Source of the DNA: an uncultured Lutibacter sp.
GTDB taxonomy: Bacteria; Bacteroidota; Bacteroidia; Flavobacteriales; Flavobacteriaceae
Length of the DNA stretch: 64,000 nt
Direction of reading: 5' to 3'
Assembly (NCBI RefSeq): GCF_947493565.1
Contig: NZ_CANLRG010000002.1
Span: 310,001-374,000 of the forward strand
Shown: piece by piece, positions 45,047-54,482 of the stretch
Numbering within the stretch: the first letter of the stretch is position 1
Layout of the letters: every line of letters begins with the position of its first letter
Position numbers and translations under genes: made by a program
The notes under the pieces: generated by a model
What the model was told of the DNA's origin: nothing
Database searches by the model: none
The model's input: only the letters and a program-made list of their open reading frames with translations

Positions 45047-45553
45047 TTAAAGAAAAACTCCCTCTTCATCGGTTTTTACTTTAATTATTTTATCACCGTT
45101 TTTTAATCGTAATTTATACTTTTTAGTGACACCTTCTTCATGATGATATTTAACCAAATAAACATCTTCATTAATAGTCCATCCAGGAAATCTTTTGGTT
45201 ACTGATTGAACTACCTCTACTGGAAGTTTAATATTTTTAAATTTTTCTACAGTTCTAATAATTTTTCCGTCTTTATTATAGGCTGCTAAAATTTTTCCTT
45301 CAGGAATGTAAAATGATACAAAGTAAGAATCGTATTCATCTTCATAAAAGTCTGAATTTTTTAAATCAAAAGCAGCTACTTTTCTTTGAAGAACTTCAAC
45401 AGGTATGGCAGCTTCTTTGGCATCAACTTCATTTAAATACTTATAATTAGTTGCAACAATGACTACCTCAGATAGCTTTTCAACTTTAGTTACCTGTGCA
45501 AATGCTTGGATGGTTAATCCAAAAATAAATAAACCAAAAATTAATTTTTTCAT
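45047..45553 (-). CDS. Secreted PepSY-like protein, unknown function
   Basis: 168 residues. Cleavable signal about 1-19 (LIFGLFIFGLTIQAFAQ). Two weakly repeated units each contain a Lys/Phe pattern (for example LPVEVVQSVTKRFPGWTIN), typical of PepSY-like or DUF2874-like periplasmic proteins that bind peptides or regulate proteases. Assignment is by pattern only. A single gene, with a terminator after it. Confidence 0.6.
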   Translation of the reverse strand: MKKLIFGLFIFGLTIQAFAQVTKVEKLSEVVIVATNYKYLNEVDAKEAAIPVEVLQRKVAAFDLKNSDFYEDEYDSYFVSFYIPEGKILAAYNKDGKIIRTVEKFKNIKLPVEVVQSVTKRFPGWTINEDVYLVKYHHEEGVTKKYKLRLKNGDKIIKVKTDEEGVFL

Positions 45554-45633
45554 GACTTAATTCTTTTAATTAATACTTATAAATGGACGTAACTTATAGC
45601 ATATTAAAATTATTAAGTCTTTAGTTTTTAGTC

Positions 45634-45680
45634 AATGATGCTCATCAATTAATTGAGAAATAGAACTGATGAGCATCATT
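45634..45680. repeat. 14-bp perfect inverted repeat
   Basis: Arms 45634-45647 and 45667-45680 (ATGATGCTCATCA / TGATGAGCATCAT core) are separated by 19 bp. Possibly a terminator for the gene that ends at 45708, though no T run follows in the minus direction; may also be a protein-binding site. Confidence 0.5.
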
Positions 45681-45707
45681 TTTAAGTGAGGTTTTTTTAA
45701 TAAATAG

Positions 45708-47228
45708 TTAACGCTTTTTAAGTTGATAAATATCTTTTCTTCTATCTTTTAAATTTCGTACACTTCCTAATTGATTTAACTCTCTTAATAAATCAATATC
45801 TACATCGGCAATTAGAATCATTTCAGAATTTGGCGTTGCTTCTGCCTTAATTCCATTGGTAGGAAACGCAAAATCACAAGGAGTAAATACCATTGATTGT
45901 GCAAATTGAATATCCATGTTATGAACCTTTGGCAAATTTCCAACGCTTCCAGAAATTGCTACGTAGCATTCATTTTCTATGGCTCTAGCTTGTGCACAGT
46001 TTCTAACTCTAGAATAGCCATTTTGGGTATCGGTTAAAAATGGCACAAATAAAATATCCATACCATCATCAGCTAATAACCTGCCTAATTCAGGAAATTC
46101 AACATCATAACAAATTAAAATTCCAATTTTACCACAATCAGTATCAAAAGTTTTTATTTCACTACCCCCTTCCATACCCCAAACTTTGGCTTCATTGGGT
46201 GTTATGTGTAGTTTTTCATAACGTTCAATACTTCCGTCGCGTTTGCATAAATACCCCACATTGTACAGTTTATTATTAATAATTTCAGGCATGCTTCCGG
46301 AGATGATATTGATATTATAGGAGATGGCAAATTCTGAAAATTTTTGAATAATGGCTGAAGTATGTTTGGCTAATTCTCTAATGGCTTCGGGTTCAGTTAA
46401 ATGATTGTTTTCAGCCATTAAAGGCGCATTGAAAAATTCAGGGAATAGTGCGAAATCTGACCGGTAGCCTGAAACTGAATCAACAAAAAACTCAGCTTGT
46501 TGTAATAATTCTTCTAAATTATTATAAGAGCGCATTTGCCACTGAATAAGTCCTAAACGAACTATTTTTTTTTGTGTGGTAGGCGTTTTTTGAACTTTTT
46601 CATAATAAATATTATCCCACTCTAAAAGCACAGCATAATCATTTGAAGCATCATCACCTTCTAAATAACTTTTTAAAATTCTAGCAGGATGAAAATCATT
46701 AGAAATTTGAAAGTTAAAAACAGGGTCGTGAATTTCTTTTTTTCTTACCTTTTTAATATATTCTTTTGGTGATAATTTATTTGAATATTTATGGTAGTTT
46801 GGAATTCTTCCTCCAAAGGCAACACCTTTTAAATTAAGACGTTCGCATAATTCTTTTCTGTAATCATATAATCTTCTGCCAAGACGTAAGCCTCTAAATT
46901 CAGGTTTTATAAATACATCAATTCCGTACAACATATCTCCATCGGGAGTATGTGTGTTAAATGTGTAATCTCCTGTTATTTCTTGATAGGTATGATGTTG
47001 ATCTACTTTGCTATAATCTACAATAATAGACAAAGCACAACCAGCAATTTCATGGTTCACTTTAATTACAACTTGCCCTTCAGGAAAACGATCAATTAAA
47101 GATTCAATTTGATGCTCTTTCCAGTAAGAATTTGGCATTGTTGTGTAAGATTCAATCATTGCTTTTTTTAGCTCTTGATAATCATCAATGCTTAAGAAAG
47201 TTAACTCTATGTTTTCTATATTCTTCAT
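45708..47228 (-). CDS. Fused GNAT acetyltransferase and carbon-nitrogen hydrolase
   Basis: 506 residues. The N-terminal GNAT domain (about 1-200) has PEFRGLRLGRRLYDYRKEL. The C-terminal nitrilase-superfamily domain (about 225-500) has all three catalytic residues: Glu in ALFPEFFNAP, Lys in RYEKLHITPNEAK and Cys in ILICYDVEFPELG. This two-domain type is known across bacteria. The nitrilase half probably acts as an amidase and the GNAT half modifies an amine; the joint substrate is not known. A single gene; the following 562 bp hold a disrupted small gene. Confidence 0.88.
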   Translation of the reverse strand: MKNIENIELTFLSIDDYQELKKAMIESYTTMPNSYWKEHQIESLIDRFPEGQVVIKVNHEIAGCALSIIVDYSKVDQHHTYQEITGDYTFNTHTPDGDMLYGIDVFIKPEFRGLRLGRRLYDYRKELCERLNLKGVAFGGRIPNYHKYSNKLSPKEYIKKVRKKEIHDPVFNFQISNDFHPARILKSYLEGDDASNDYAVLLEWDNIYYEKVQKTPTTQKKIVRLGLIQWQMRSYNNLEELLQQAEFFVDSVSGYRSDFALFPEFFNAPLMAENNHLTEPEAIRELAKHTSAIIQKFSEFAISYNINIISGSMPEIINNKLYNVGYLCKRDGSIERYEKLHITPNEAKVWGMEGGSEIKTFDTDCGKIGILICYDVEFPELGRLLADDGMDILFVPFLTDTQNGYSRVRNCAQARAIENECYVAISGSVGNLPKVHNMDIQFAQSMVFTPCDFAFPTNGIKAEATPNSEMILIADVDIDLLRELNQLGSVRNLKDRRKDIYQLKKR

Positions 47229-47372
47229 TATTAATAAAAAATCAGCTTATTAATTTACTACATTAAATTAAAATTACTCAAAAAGATATTTAGAGTTTTA
47301 AACAACCTAATAAGTAACTCTATGTTAGCTTAAAGTTAGTGTATTTTTTAATTAGTAAAAGATGAAGTTAAG
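47229..47372. other. Non-coding spacer
   Basis: AT-rich, with short runs such as TTATTAAT, between the start of the GNAT-nitrilase gene and the end of the disrupted small membrane gene. I see no gene, repeat or RNA here. Confidence 0.5.
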
Positions 47373-47656
47373 TTAATAAAAATTGAAAATTAAAAATAGA
47401 AGAAAGGCAGCTATTGAAACTAAAATTAAAAAGAGTACTTGCTTTTTCTTTTCTTGTTTAACTTCTAGTTGAACTTTTAATTTAAATTTTTCCAATTCAG
47501 CTTTAGAAAGTTTAGGAAAGTTGTAGCTTGTTTTAGTTTTTGAACTGTTAAAATAATTAATTCCTCCTTTAAATTTTTTGCGTTTTGAATTTCTTAAAGC
47601 ATTATTTTGCTTTATTTATTTAACATATCTTGTATGTGACCAGCTCCAAAACTCAT
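47373..47656 (-). pseudogene. Small membrane protein gene split by a -1 shift
   Basis: ATG 47656 opens a 14-codon frame (MSFGAGHIQDMLNK) that stops at 47612-47614. The -1 frame continues without a break from 47615 (IKQNNALRNSKRKKFKGG, then a Lys-rich helical part, then a C-terminal transmembrane helix ending FLLFLIFNFY) to a stop at 47373-47375, giving 80 more codons. The 80-codon frame has no usual start codon of its own near its 5' end. The two parts read as one 94-residue membrane protein with a natural join. The shift lies at AAATAAATAAAG, so it may be a real mutation, a sequencing error or programmed slippage. Confidence 0.62.
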
Positions 47657-47791
47657 TATATATTTTATTAGTGGTAAATTGGAATAAAAAGTTACAGATG
47701 AATGATAATTTTAAAACTATTTTGTAAAGTTTGTTACCAATTTAAGACTAAAATTCCTTTAAATTAGCATTTTAAAATTTAGAGATATATT

Positions 47792-48211
47792 ATGACAAAT
47801 ACAATTGAAGTTAGTTGGAAAGGGCAAATGCTTTTTGAATCTGTAGCACCCGAAGGAAGCGTAATGATTGATGCTGACAAAGCAGTGGGTGGACAAGGTA
47901 AAGGATTAAGACCAAAAGCTATGATGTTAACATCGTTGGCTGGTTGTACTGCAATGGATGTTGCTTCTTTACTTAAAAAAATGCGTGCTGAGGTTGATGA
48001 TTTTAAAATTGAGGTTTCTGCAAATTTAACTGAAGAACATCCAAAATATTACGATAAAGTACACGTAATATACAAATTTTTTGGAAGTGAGTTTAAAAAA
48101 GAAAAAATTGAAAAATCTGTTAATCTATCGGTAGAACGTTATTGTGGTGTTATGGAAATGTTCCGAAAATTTTCAGAAGTCACAACAGAAATTCAATACT
48201 TTGAAAAATAA
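47792..48211 (+). CDS. OsmC-family protein (second copy)
   Basis: 139 residues. OsmC/YhfA-type fold with one Cys in TSLAGCTAMDVASLLKKM near 54 and the second in VERYCGVMEMFRKF near 115. Related to YhfA-like thiol proteins rather than to the Ohr peroxidase group. Shorter than, and only distantly similar to, the OsmC protein at 36289. Followed by a good terminator. Confidence 0.85.
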   Translation: MTNTIEVSWKGQMLFESVAPEGSVMIDADKAVGGQGKGLRPKAMMLTSLAGCTAMDVASLLKKMRAEVDDFKIEVSANLTEEHPKYYDKVHVIYKFFGSEFKKEKIEKSVNLSVERYCGVMEMFRKFSEVTTEIQYFEK

Positions 48212-48222
48212 ATAGAGTAAGC

Positions 48223-48252
48223 AAGCCTATTTGAATTTTCAAATAGGCTTTT
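48223..48252. terminator. Bidirectional terminator, osmC / SpoU methyltransferase
   Basis: Stem AAGCCTATTTG / CAAATAGGCTT with TTTT on either strand, ending 3 bp from the end of the convergent gene. Confidence 0.85.
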
Positions 48253-48254
48253 AT

Positions 48255-48791
48255 CTAGTTCTTAAACTGAAATTTTTTAAATAAATCCCAAAGTACAACT
48301 CCACAACTTACAGAGATATTTAGAGAATGTTTGGTGCCAAATTGAGGAATTTCAATACAATAATTTGTAGCTGAAACTACTTTTTGTTGTACTCCTTTCA
48401 CTTCATTCCCCATAACAATAGCATATTTTTGATTGGGTTCAATATTAAAATCTTGTAGCATAGTACTATTATCGGCTTGTTCTATTGCAGCAACAATTAT
48501 ATTTTCTTGCTGTAATTTTTTTACAAGTTCTAAAGTATTTTCAACGTATTCCCAATTCACAGATTCTGTAGCGCCTAAAGCTGTTTTATGAATTTCTTTA
48601 TGTGGAGGTTGCGCTGTAATTCCACAGAGGTAAATTTTTTCAATTAAAAAAGCATCGCTAGTTCTAAAAACAGCGCCTATATTATTTAAACTCCTAATAT
48701 TATCTAAGATAACTATTAAAGGAATTTTTGCTGTTTTTTTAAAATCTTCAACATTTAATCTTCCTAATTCGCTATTTTTTAATTTTTTCAT
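48255..48791 (-). CDS. SpoU-type (TrmH family) RNA 2'-O-methyltransferase, first copy
   Basis: 178 residues of the SPOUT fold. Motif 1 is NIRSLNNIGAVFRTSDAFLI near 32-50, motif 2 is YAIVMGNEVKGVQQ near 125, and motif 3 is LNISVSCGVVLWDLFKK near 160. Makes a 2'-O-methyl on a tRNA or rRNA nucleotide; the exact site is unknown. Divergent from mutS across a 95-bp gap. Confidence 0.9.
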   Translation of the reverse strand: MKKLKNSELGRLNVEDFKKTAKIPLIVILDNIRSLNNIGAVFRTSDAFLIEKIYLCGITAQPPHKEIHKTALGATESVNWEYVENTLELVKKLQQENIIVAAIEQADNSTMLQDFNIEPNQKYAIVMGNEVKGVQQKVVSATNYCIEIPQFGTKHSLNISVSCGVVLWDLFKKFQFKN

Positions 48792-48886
48792 TGTTAAATG
48801 TAATTGTTAATCTTTCAATCATTAAATTATTTCAATCTTTCAATATAAAATGTAACTTCGCAAAACTAACTTAATTTCCTAAAAAA

Positions 48887-51502
48887 TTGGCAGCAAAAAG
48901 TAAGAAAGTCACCCCTTTAATGAAACAATACAATGCAATTAAGGCAAAATATCCTGATGCAATGTTGCTTTTTAGAGTAGGAGATTTCTATGAAACTTTT
49001 GGAGAAGATGCTGTAAAAGCAGCTAAAGTTTTAGGAATAATATTAACCAAACGAGGTGCTGGTAGCGAAACCGAAACAGCCTTAGCAGGGTTTCCACATC
49101 ATTCATTAAATACGTATTTACCAAAATTGGTAAAAGCGGGTATGCGTGTGGCAATTTGTGATCAATTGGAAGATCCTAAAATGACCAAAACTATTGTTAA
49201 ACGTGGTGTTACAGAGTTGGTTACTCCAGGAGTTGCATTAAATGATGAGGTTTTACAATCTAAAACCAATAATTTTTTAGCGTCAGTTCATTTTGGAAAA
49301 AAGCAATTAGGAATTTCATTTTTAGATGTTTCAACAGGAGAATTTTTAACTGCACAAGGAAATTCAGAATATATAGATAAATTGCTTCAAAATTTTAATC
49401 CAAGTGAGGTACTAGTTCAAAAGCAATATAAAAACAAGTTTTTTGAATTATTTGGAGACCGTTTTTATACATTTTATTTAGAAGATTGGATTTTTCAGTC
49501 CGAATATGCTTTAGAAACTCTAACCAATCATTTTAAAGTAAAAACGCTCAAAGGTTTTGGAGTTGATGATTTACACGAAGGAATTATTTCATCAGGCGCT
49601 GTTTTGTGTTATTTATCTGAAACACAGCATAATAAATTAGAGCATATTTCTGTAATTAATAGAATTTCAGAAGATAATTATGTTTGGATGGATCGTTTTA
49701 CCATTCGAAATTTAGAATTGTATCAGTCAACTTCAGTAAATGCAGTAACGCTACTTGATGTTATTGATCAAACTATTTCACCAATGGGTGGACGTTTATT
49801 AAAGCGTTGGTTGGCATTGCCGTTAAAAGATATAAATCGTATTAAAAAGCGCCATGATATTGTAAAATATTTAATGGATAATGATGCCTTTTTTGAATTG
49901 GTAACGTATCAAATTAAACAAATAAGTGATATTGAACGTTTGGTATCAAAAGTTGCAACAGGAAAAGTAAATCCAAGAGAAGTTGTATTGTTAAAAAATT
50001 CACTAAATGCGATTATTCCTATAAAAGAAGCTGCTGAAAATAGTGATAATGAATCTTTAAAAATTATTGGAGAACAATTACAAAGCTGTACAACACTAAG
50101 AGAAAAAATAGCATATACACTAAATGAAGACGCTCCTGTAAATATTAATAAAGGAAATGTTATAGCTCAAGGGGTTTCAGAAGAATTAGATGAATTAAGA
50201 AATATTTCAAATTCGGGAAAAGAATATTTAGATAATATGTTGGCTCGAGAAACAGAGCACACTCAAATCCCTTCACTAAAAATAGCATTTAATAATGTTT
50301 TTGGCTACTATATTGAAGTTAGAAATACACATAAAAATAAGGTTCCAGAAGACTGGATTAGAAAACAAACATTAGTAAATGCAGAGCGTTATATCACTGA
50401 AGAATTAAAGGAATATGAAACTAAAATTTTAGGAGCTGAAGAAAAAATTGGCAAGTTAGAACATGAACTTTTTGCTGAATTAATTAGTTTTTTGCTAGAT
50501 TATATTCAACCAATTCAGTTAAATGCCAATTTAATAGCTCAAATTGATTGTTTACTTTCTTTTGCAGAAATAGCAAAATGCCATAATTATGTGCGACCTC
50601 AAATTGATGAATCTACAGATTTGGAAATAAAAAATGGACGTCATCCTGTTATTGAAAAGCAATTGCCAATAGGAGAAGAATATATTGCTAATGATGTGGT
50701 TTTAAATAGAAATCAGCAGCAAATTATTATGATAACGGGTCCTAATATGAGTGGTAAATCAGCAATTTTACGTCAAACGGCATTAATTGTTCTCTTAGCG
50801 CAGATGGGAAGCTATGTACCTGCACAATATGCTAAAATTGGGGTGGTTGATAAAATATTTACACGTGTAGGAGCAAGTGATAATATTTCAATGGGTGAAT
50901 CTACTTTTATGGTAGAAATGAATGAAACCGCCAATATTTTGAATAACATTTCTAAACGTAGCCTAGTATTATTAGATGAAATAGGAAGAGGAACAAGTAC
51001 TTATGATGGAATTTCAATTGCTTGGGCTATAGCCGAATATTTGCATGAACATCCTTCAAAAGCTAAAACATTATTTGCCACACACTATCATGAATTAAAT
51101 GATATGACCAATACTTTTGAGCGTGTTAAAAACTTTAATGTTTCTGTAAAAGAATTAAAAGACAAAGTTATTTTCTTACGCAAACTTGTGCCAGGAGGTA
51201 GCGAACATAGTTTTGGTATTTATGTGGCTAAATTGGCAGGAATGCCAACTTCCGTAGTACATAGAGCAACTAAAATGCTGAAGCAGTTAGAGCAAAACCA
51301 CACCAGTACAGAAGTAAAAAAGACATTAAAAAATGCTTCTGAAGAAGAAATGCAATTGAGTTTTTTTAAATTAGATGACCCGCTGTTAGAAGATATAAAA
51401 GAAGAAATTTTATCTACCAACATAGATACGCTTACACCAATAGAAGCACTTATGAAGTTGAATGAAATTAAAAGAATGTTGACTAAAAAAAATGGTAAAT
51501 AA
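48887..51502 (+). CDS. mutS: DNA mismatch repair protein MutS
   Basis: Recognises base mismatches and small loops and starts repair. 871 residues. Mismatch-recognition domain 1 has the Phe-x-Glu motif in [14 protein letters not shown] near residues 24-37. ATPase: Walker [14 protein letters not shown] near 620, Walker [16 protein letters not shown], signature STFMVEM, and [10 protein letters not shown]. The length matches MutS1. The start is TTG at 48887, the only usual start after an in-frame stop. The end overlaps the next gene by 11 bp. Confidence 0.97.
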   Translation: MAAKSKKVTPLMKQYNAIKAKYPDAMLLFRVGDFYETFGEDAVKAAKVLGIILTKRGAGSETETALAGFPHHSLNTYLPKLVKAGMRVAICDQLEDPKMTKTIVKRGVTELVTPGVALNDEVLQSKTNNFLASVHFGKKQLGISFLDVSTGEFLTAQGNSEYIDKLLQNFNPSEVLVQKQYKNKFFELFGDRFYTFYLEDWIFQSEYALETLTNHFKVKTLKGFGVDDLHEGIISSGAVLCYLSETQHNKLEHISVINRISEDNYVWMDRFTIRNLELYQSTSVNAVTLLDVIDQTISPMGGRLLKRWLALPLKDINRIKKRHDIVKYLMDNDAFFELVTYQIKQISDIERLVSKVATGKVNPREVVLLKNSLNAIIPIKEAAENSDNESLKIIGEQLQSCTTLREKIAYTLNEDAPVNINKGNVIAQGVSEELDELRNISNSGKEYLDNMLARETEHTQIPSLKIAFNNVFGYYIEVRNTHKNKVPEDWIRKQTLVNAERYITEELKEYETKILGAEEKIGKLEHELFAELISFLLDYIQPIQLNANLIAQIDCLLSFAEIAKCHNYVRPQIDESTDLEIKNGRHPVIEKQLPIGEEYIANDVVLNRNQQQIIMITGPNMSGKSAILRQTALIVLLAQMGSYVPAQYAKIGVVDKIFTRVGASDNISMGESTFMVEMNETANILNNISKRSLVLLDEIGRGTSTYDGISIAWAIAEYLHEHPSKAKTLFATHYHELNDMTNTFERVKNFNVSVKELKDKVIFLRKLVPGGSEHSFGIYVAKLAGMPTSVVHRATKMLKQLEQNHTSTEVKKTLKNASEEEMQLSFFKLDDPLLEDIKEEILSTNIDTLTPIEALMKLNEIKRMLTKKNGK

Positions 51503-51944
51503 TTTACAACAAGGTTTTTTTGGAATTGGTATTCAAAATGGAAAAACACCTGAAAATTTAGGAGTTTTATGGCGTTCAGCTCAAAATATGGGTGCAAGTT
51601 TTATTTTTACTATTGGAAATAGGTACGCAAAACAAGCTTGTGATACTCATAAGGCAACAGGTGCGATGCCTTATTTTCATTATAACACTTTTGAAGAATT
51701 TTATAGCAACTTACCGAAAGGAGCTCAACTAGTAGGGGTAGAGTTAGATGAAAAGGCTGAGCCTTTAGAAACTTTTAAACATCCTAGGCGATGCGTTTAT
51801 TTATTAGGAGCTGAAGATCACGGATTGTCTAAAACAGCAATAGACAAATCACATTTTTTAGTTAAATTTAAAACGATTTTAAGCTTAAATGTTTCTGTTG
51901 CGGGTAGTATTGTAATGTATGATCGACAATTAAAAAGTTGTTAA
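51492..51944 (+). CDS. SpoU-type RNA methyltransferase, short form, second copy
   Basis: 150 residues. Motifs: [20 protein letters not shown] near 10-28, [16 protein letters not shown] near 100, and [16 protein letters not shown] near 135. A bare SPOUT domain without N-terminal RNA-binding extension. Modifies a tRNA or rRNA nucleotide; site unknown. Overlaps mutS by 11 bp and so is probably co-translated with it. Confidence 0.88.
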   Translation: MVNNLQQGFFGIGIQNGKTPENLGVLWRSAQNMGASFIFTIGNRYAKQACDTHKATGAMPYFHYNTFEEFYSNLPKGAQLVGVELDEKAEPLETFKHPRRCVYLLGAEDHGLSKTAIDKSHFLVKFKTILSLNVSVAGSIVMYDRQLKSC

Positions 51945-51981
51945 CATTTTTATTATTGTATTAAATTAATGGTAATTATAG

Positions 51982-51989
51982 TATCTTTG
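51982..51989 (+). promoter_or_regulatory. tatA -7 promoter element
   Basis: TATCTTTG, 16 bp before the ATG at 52006, with a possible TTG at 51956-51958 (23-bp spacer). Confidence 0.58.
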
Positions 51990-52005
51990 TTATATAATTT
52001 AAAAT

Positions 52006-52326
52006 ATGATGTTTTTATTTATTAGCGGAGCCGAAATTTTTGTAATTCTCCTTATTGTTGTAATGGTTTTTGGAGCAGATAAGCTTCCAGAAATAGCACG
52101 TGGATTAGGAAAAGGGATGCGTCAAATTAAAGATGCTACCAATGATATTAAACGAGAAATTAAAAATAGTGCTGAAAAACATGATATTGACATTGATGTG
52201 GCTTCTAAAGTTAGAGATGAGATTAGTAAGGTAACAGACAATATTGAAGACTATACCAACCCTGTAAAAAAAATTAAAAATGATGTTGTTGACGAAATTA
52301 CAGGACCAATTAAAAGGGATAAGTAA
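52006..52326 (+). CDS. tatA: Twin-arginine translocase subunit TatA
   Basis: 106 residues. A short N-terminus, one transmembrane helix about 5-22 (ISGAEIFVILLIVVMVF), the FG hinge FGADKLPEIARGLGKGM, then an amphipathic helix and a charged tail. This is the classical TatA/TatE layout. Forms the pore for export of folded proteins in the Tat pathway; tatC is not in the window. Either of two adjacent ATG codons may be used. The next gene starts 3 bp after the stop. Confidence 0.93.
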   Translation: MMFLFISGAEIFVILLIVVMVFGADKLPEIARGLGKGMRQIKDATNDIKREIKNSAEKHDIDIDVASKVRDEISKVTDNIEDYTNPVKKIKNDVVDEITGPIKRDK

Positions 52327-52328
52327 TT

Positions 52329-52889
52329 TTGGAATTACTAAATTCACTTATTGAATACGACAAACAATTACTTTTATTTTTACACTCTAAAGGTTCAATA
52401 AATTGGGATAACTTTTGGTTATTTATTACCAATCCAATTAATTGGATTTGGTTATTTTTAGTTATTTTTTTTCTAGGTAACAAAGTTTTAGGCTTAAAAA
52501 AAGCACTTATAGTTTCAACTTGCTTAACCTTAAGTAGCTTGTTTGCTTTATGGTTAGTTACTATAATTAAAAATTATGTACAGCGGTTAAGACCAATAAA
52601 TGATACTTCTATCAATAATTCGGTAAGGGTTTTAATTGAACAAAATGATTTTAGTTTTGTTTCTGGACATTCAACAGTGTCATTTACGATTGCTTTTTTG
52701 TCATTTTGGATATTGAAAAGGTATTATAAGTTTACCTATTTATTTTTCTTATTCCCAATATTATTTGCCTATAGTAGAATTTATTTAGCAGTACATTACC
52801 CATTAGATATTTTAGTTGGGATGTTTTTAGGCTTTTTAATTTCTTTAGTTACTTATAAAATTATGAGTATTTATATACTAAAACCCTAA
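52329..52889 (+). CDS. PAP2-family membrane phosphatase
   Basis: 186 residues with five or six membrane helices and the type 2 phosphatidic acid phosphatase motifs KNYVQRLRPINDT (motif 1, KxxxxxxRP), SFVSGHSTVSF (motif 2, PSGH-like) and SRIYLAVHYPLDILVG (motif 3, SRxxxxxHxxxD). Dephosphorylates lipid phosphates such as phosphatidate or undecaprenyl pyrophosphate. The start is TTG at 52329, 3 bp after tatA, so the two form an operon; the functional link is not obvious. Confidence 0.9.
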   Translation: MELLNSLIEYDKQLLLFLHSKGSINWDNFWLFITNPINWIWLFLVIFFLGNKVLGLKKALIVSTCLTLSSLFALWLVTIIKNYVQRLRPINDTSINNSVRVLIEQNDFSFVSGHSTVSFTIAFLSFWILKRYYKFTYLFFLFPILFAYSRIYLAVHYPLDILVGMFLGFLISLVTYKIMSIYILKP

Positions 52890-52891
52890 TA

Positions 52892-53533
52892 TTATTTTAC
52901 TCTTGTTATTGTTAAACCATCCCTAATTGGAAGTAAAATAGTTTCTAATCTATCGTCTGTATTAAGTAGTTTATTGTATTCAATAAGTGTTTTAGTATCT
53001 TTATCATTAGGTTTAATATGTTCAATAACTTTTCCGCTCCACAAAACGTTATCGGATAAAATAACACCTCCAGAATTCATTTTGTTAATGATTAAATTGA
53101 AATAGTTTGTGTAGTTTGATTTATCGGCGTCAATAAAAATTAAATCAAATTTGGTGGTTAACTTTGGAATAATATCTAAGGCATTTCCAATGTGTTGTTC
53201 TATTTGATTTTTAAATGTAGATTTTTCAAAATATTTATTTGCAAAACTTTCTAACTCTTCATTTTTATCAATAGTAATTAGTTTTCCATTAGCAGTTAAA
53301 CCTTCTGCTAAACAAAGTGCAGAATAGCCTGTATATGTGCCAATTTCAAGTATGGATGTTGGTTTTATTAACTTGGAAATCATCGCTAATAATCTACCTT
53401 GATAAGCGCCACTTAGCATTCTTGGATTTAGTACTTTTTGCCAAGTTTCTTTATTTAATTGTTGTAAAAGTTCTGGCTCATTTTGTGAATGACTTATAAC
53501 ATATTCATCAATTTTTTCGGGTAAAAAGCTCAT
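52892..53533 (-). CDS. SAM-dependent O-methyltransferase (class I, CCoAOMT-like)
   Basis: 213 residues. SAM motif ILEIGTYTGYSALCLAEGL near 58-76, LITIDKNEELESFANKY, the metal-binding Asp in DLIFIDADKSNYTNYF near 128-143, and GGVILSDNVLWSGKV near 158-172. Fits the caffeoyl-CoA/catechol O-methyltransferase-like bacterial family (Mg2+ dependent, methylating a catechol oxygen). Acceptor unknown. Stop is 3 bp from the convergent PAP2 gene. Confidence 0.9.
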   Translation of the reverse strand: MSFLPEKIDEYVISHSQNEPELLQQLNKETWQKVLNPRMLSGAYQGRLLAMISKLIKPTSILEIGTYTGYSALCLAEGLTANGKLITIDKNEELESFANKYFEKSTFKNQIEQHIGNALDIIPKLTTKFDLIFIDADKSNYTNYFNLIINKMNSGGVILSDNVLWSGKVIEHIKPNDKDTKTLIEYNKLLNTDDRLETILLPIRDGLTITRVK

Positions 53534-53553
53534 TGTTTTTGAATTAAAAATAC

Positions 53554-53582
53554 AAAAAAACGGAACTTAATTTTAAGTTCTG
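53554..53582 (-). terminator. Terminator after the sigma/Cys-rich gene pair
   Basis: Stem CGGAACTT / AAGTTCTG (one G-T pair); in the minus direction seven T follow. Confidence 0.72.
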
Positions 53583-53596
53583 TATATTATTTTAAA

Positions 53597-53857
53597 TTAT
53601 TTAGTAGTATTATAATTTTCTTTTAAGTTATTTTCCATGGCTTTTTTATCTTCTTTACATAAGCACTTCTTTTTATCAGAATCATATGCTCTTTTCTTTT
53701 CGTAACATTTAGACATAATGCCGTTTTGCTTAGAATAGTTACCACATTTTTTACACAACAAGATATGTAATTGTAATTTAATTTTTTCTAAAAATGAGGC
53801 TTCATTATATTGGCTTTTATCACAAATTGTAGTTGCCTCGTCACAAGTTAATTTCAT
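53597..53857 (-). CDS. Cys-rich small soluble protein paired with an ECF sigma factor
   Basis: 86 residues with eight Cys. The N-terminal part has MKLTCDEATTICDKSQY and QLHILLCKKCGNYSKQ, that is, a His-x3-Cys-x2-Cys zinc-binding pattern like that of zinc-finger anti-sigma factors. The C-terminal part is charged. No membrane helix. It lies 11 bp after the sigma factor and is therefore a plausible soluble anti-sigma factor (inference). It could equally be a metal sensor. Confidence 0.7.
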   Translation of the reverse strand: MKLTCDEATTICDKSQYNEASFLEKIKLQLHILLCKKCGNYSKQNGIMSKCYEKKRAYDSDKKKCLCKEDKKAMENNLKENYNTTK

Positions 53858-53868
53858 GTATATGCTTT

Positions 53869-54435
53869 TTATTTTTTAAACCAATTTTCTTCCATACACT
53901 TTCTTAATTGAGTTCTAGCTCTATGAATGATAACCCACAAATTTGACGATGTAATTTCTAATTCCTTACAAATGTCTTCAGTTTCAAATTGTTGAATGGT
54001 TTTCATTCTGAATACCATTGCATATTTTTCAGGTAAATGATCTATGCATTTATCTAAAACTATGCTAAGCTCATCGTTTTCAATACTTTTATCAATTTCA
54101 GAACTCCAATCTGAGGGAGCTCTTTCTTCAATCCAATCCCCTTCATTTTCACCATCAGTATAAAAATTCATCCTAACCTCAGCTTTTCCTTTGGCAGAAT
54201 TTATTTTACGGTAGTAATCGATAATTTTTCGTTTTAAAATTGAAATTAACCATGTGCGTTCACTCGATTTTCCTTGAAAATTTTCCATGGCTTTTAAACC
54301 AGCTAAAAAAGTTTCCTGAACTAAATCTTTGGCTAAATCATGATTGTTTACTCTAGTAATTGTATAATTGTAGAGGTAATCAGCATGGGAACTAATCCAA
54401 TTTTTTGGATTTAAAATATTTTTCTTTGTTAACAT
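53869..54435 (-). CDS. ECF-type RNA polymerase sigma factor (second locus)
   Basis: 188 residues. Region 2 is YLYNYTITRVNNHDLAKD then LVQETFLAGLKAMENF and SERTWLISILKRKIIDYYRK. Region 4 is LPEKYAMVFRMKTIQQFET then EDICKELEITSSNLWVIIHR. The segment between regions 2 and 4 is long and acidic. Pairs with the Cys-rich protein after it. Lies 47 bp downstream of an NTF2-like gene in the same direction, so may be read from the kinase operon as well as from its own promoter. Confidence 0.9.
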   Translation of the reverse strand: MLTKKNILNPKNWISSHADYLYNYTITRVNNHDLAKDLVQETFLAGLKAMENFQGKSSERTWLISILKRKIIDYYRKINSAKGKAEVRMNFYTDGENEGDWIEERAPSDWSSEIDKSIENDELSIVLDKCIDHLPEKYAMVFRMKTIQQFETEDICKELEITSSNLWVIIHRARTQLRKCMEENWFKK

Positions 54436-54482
54436 GGTGTTAATTCCAACAATGGGTTAAAGTAATTATTTATTTAAAATTA

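Noticed and set aside
45047-45553. Possible assignment as a classical PepSY domain protease inhibitor
   Set aside because: The pattern is too weak to claim the function; kept as PepSY-like, unknown.
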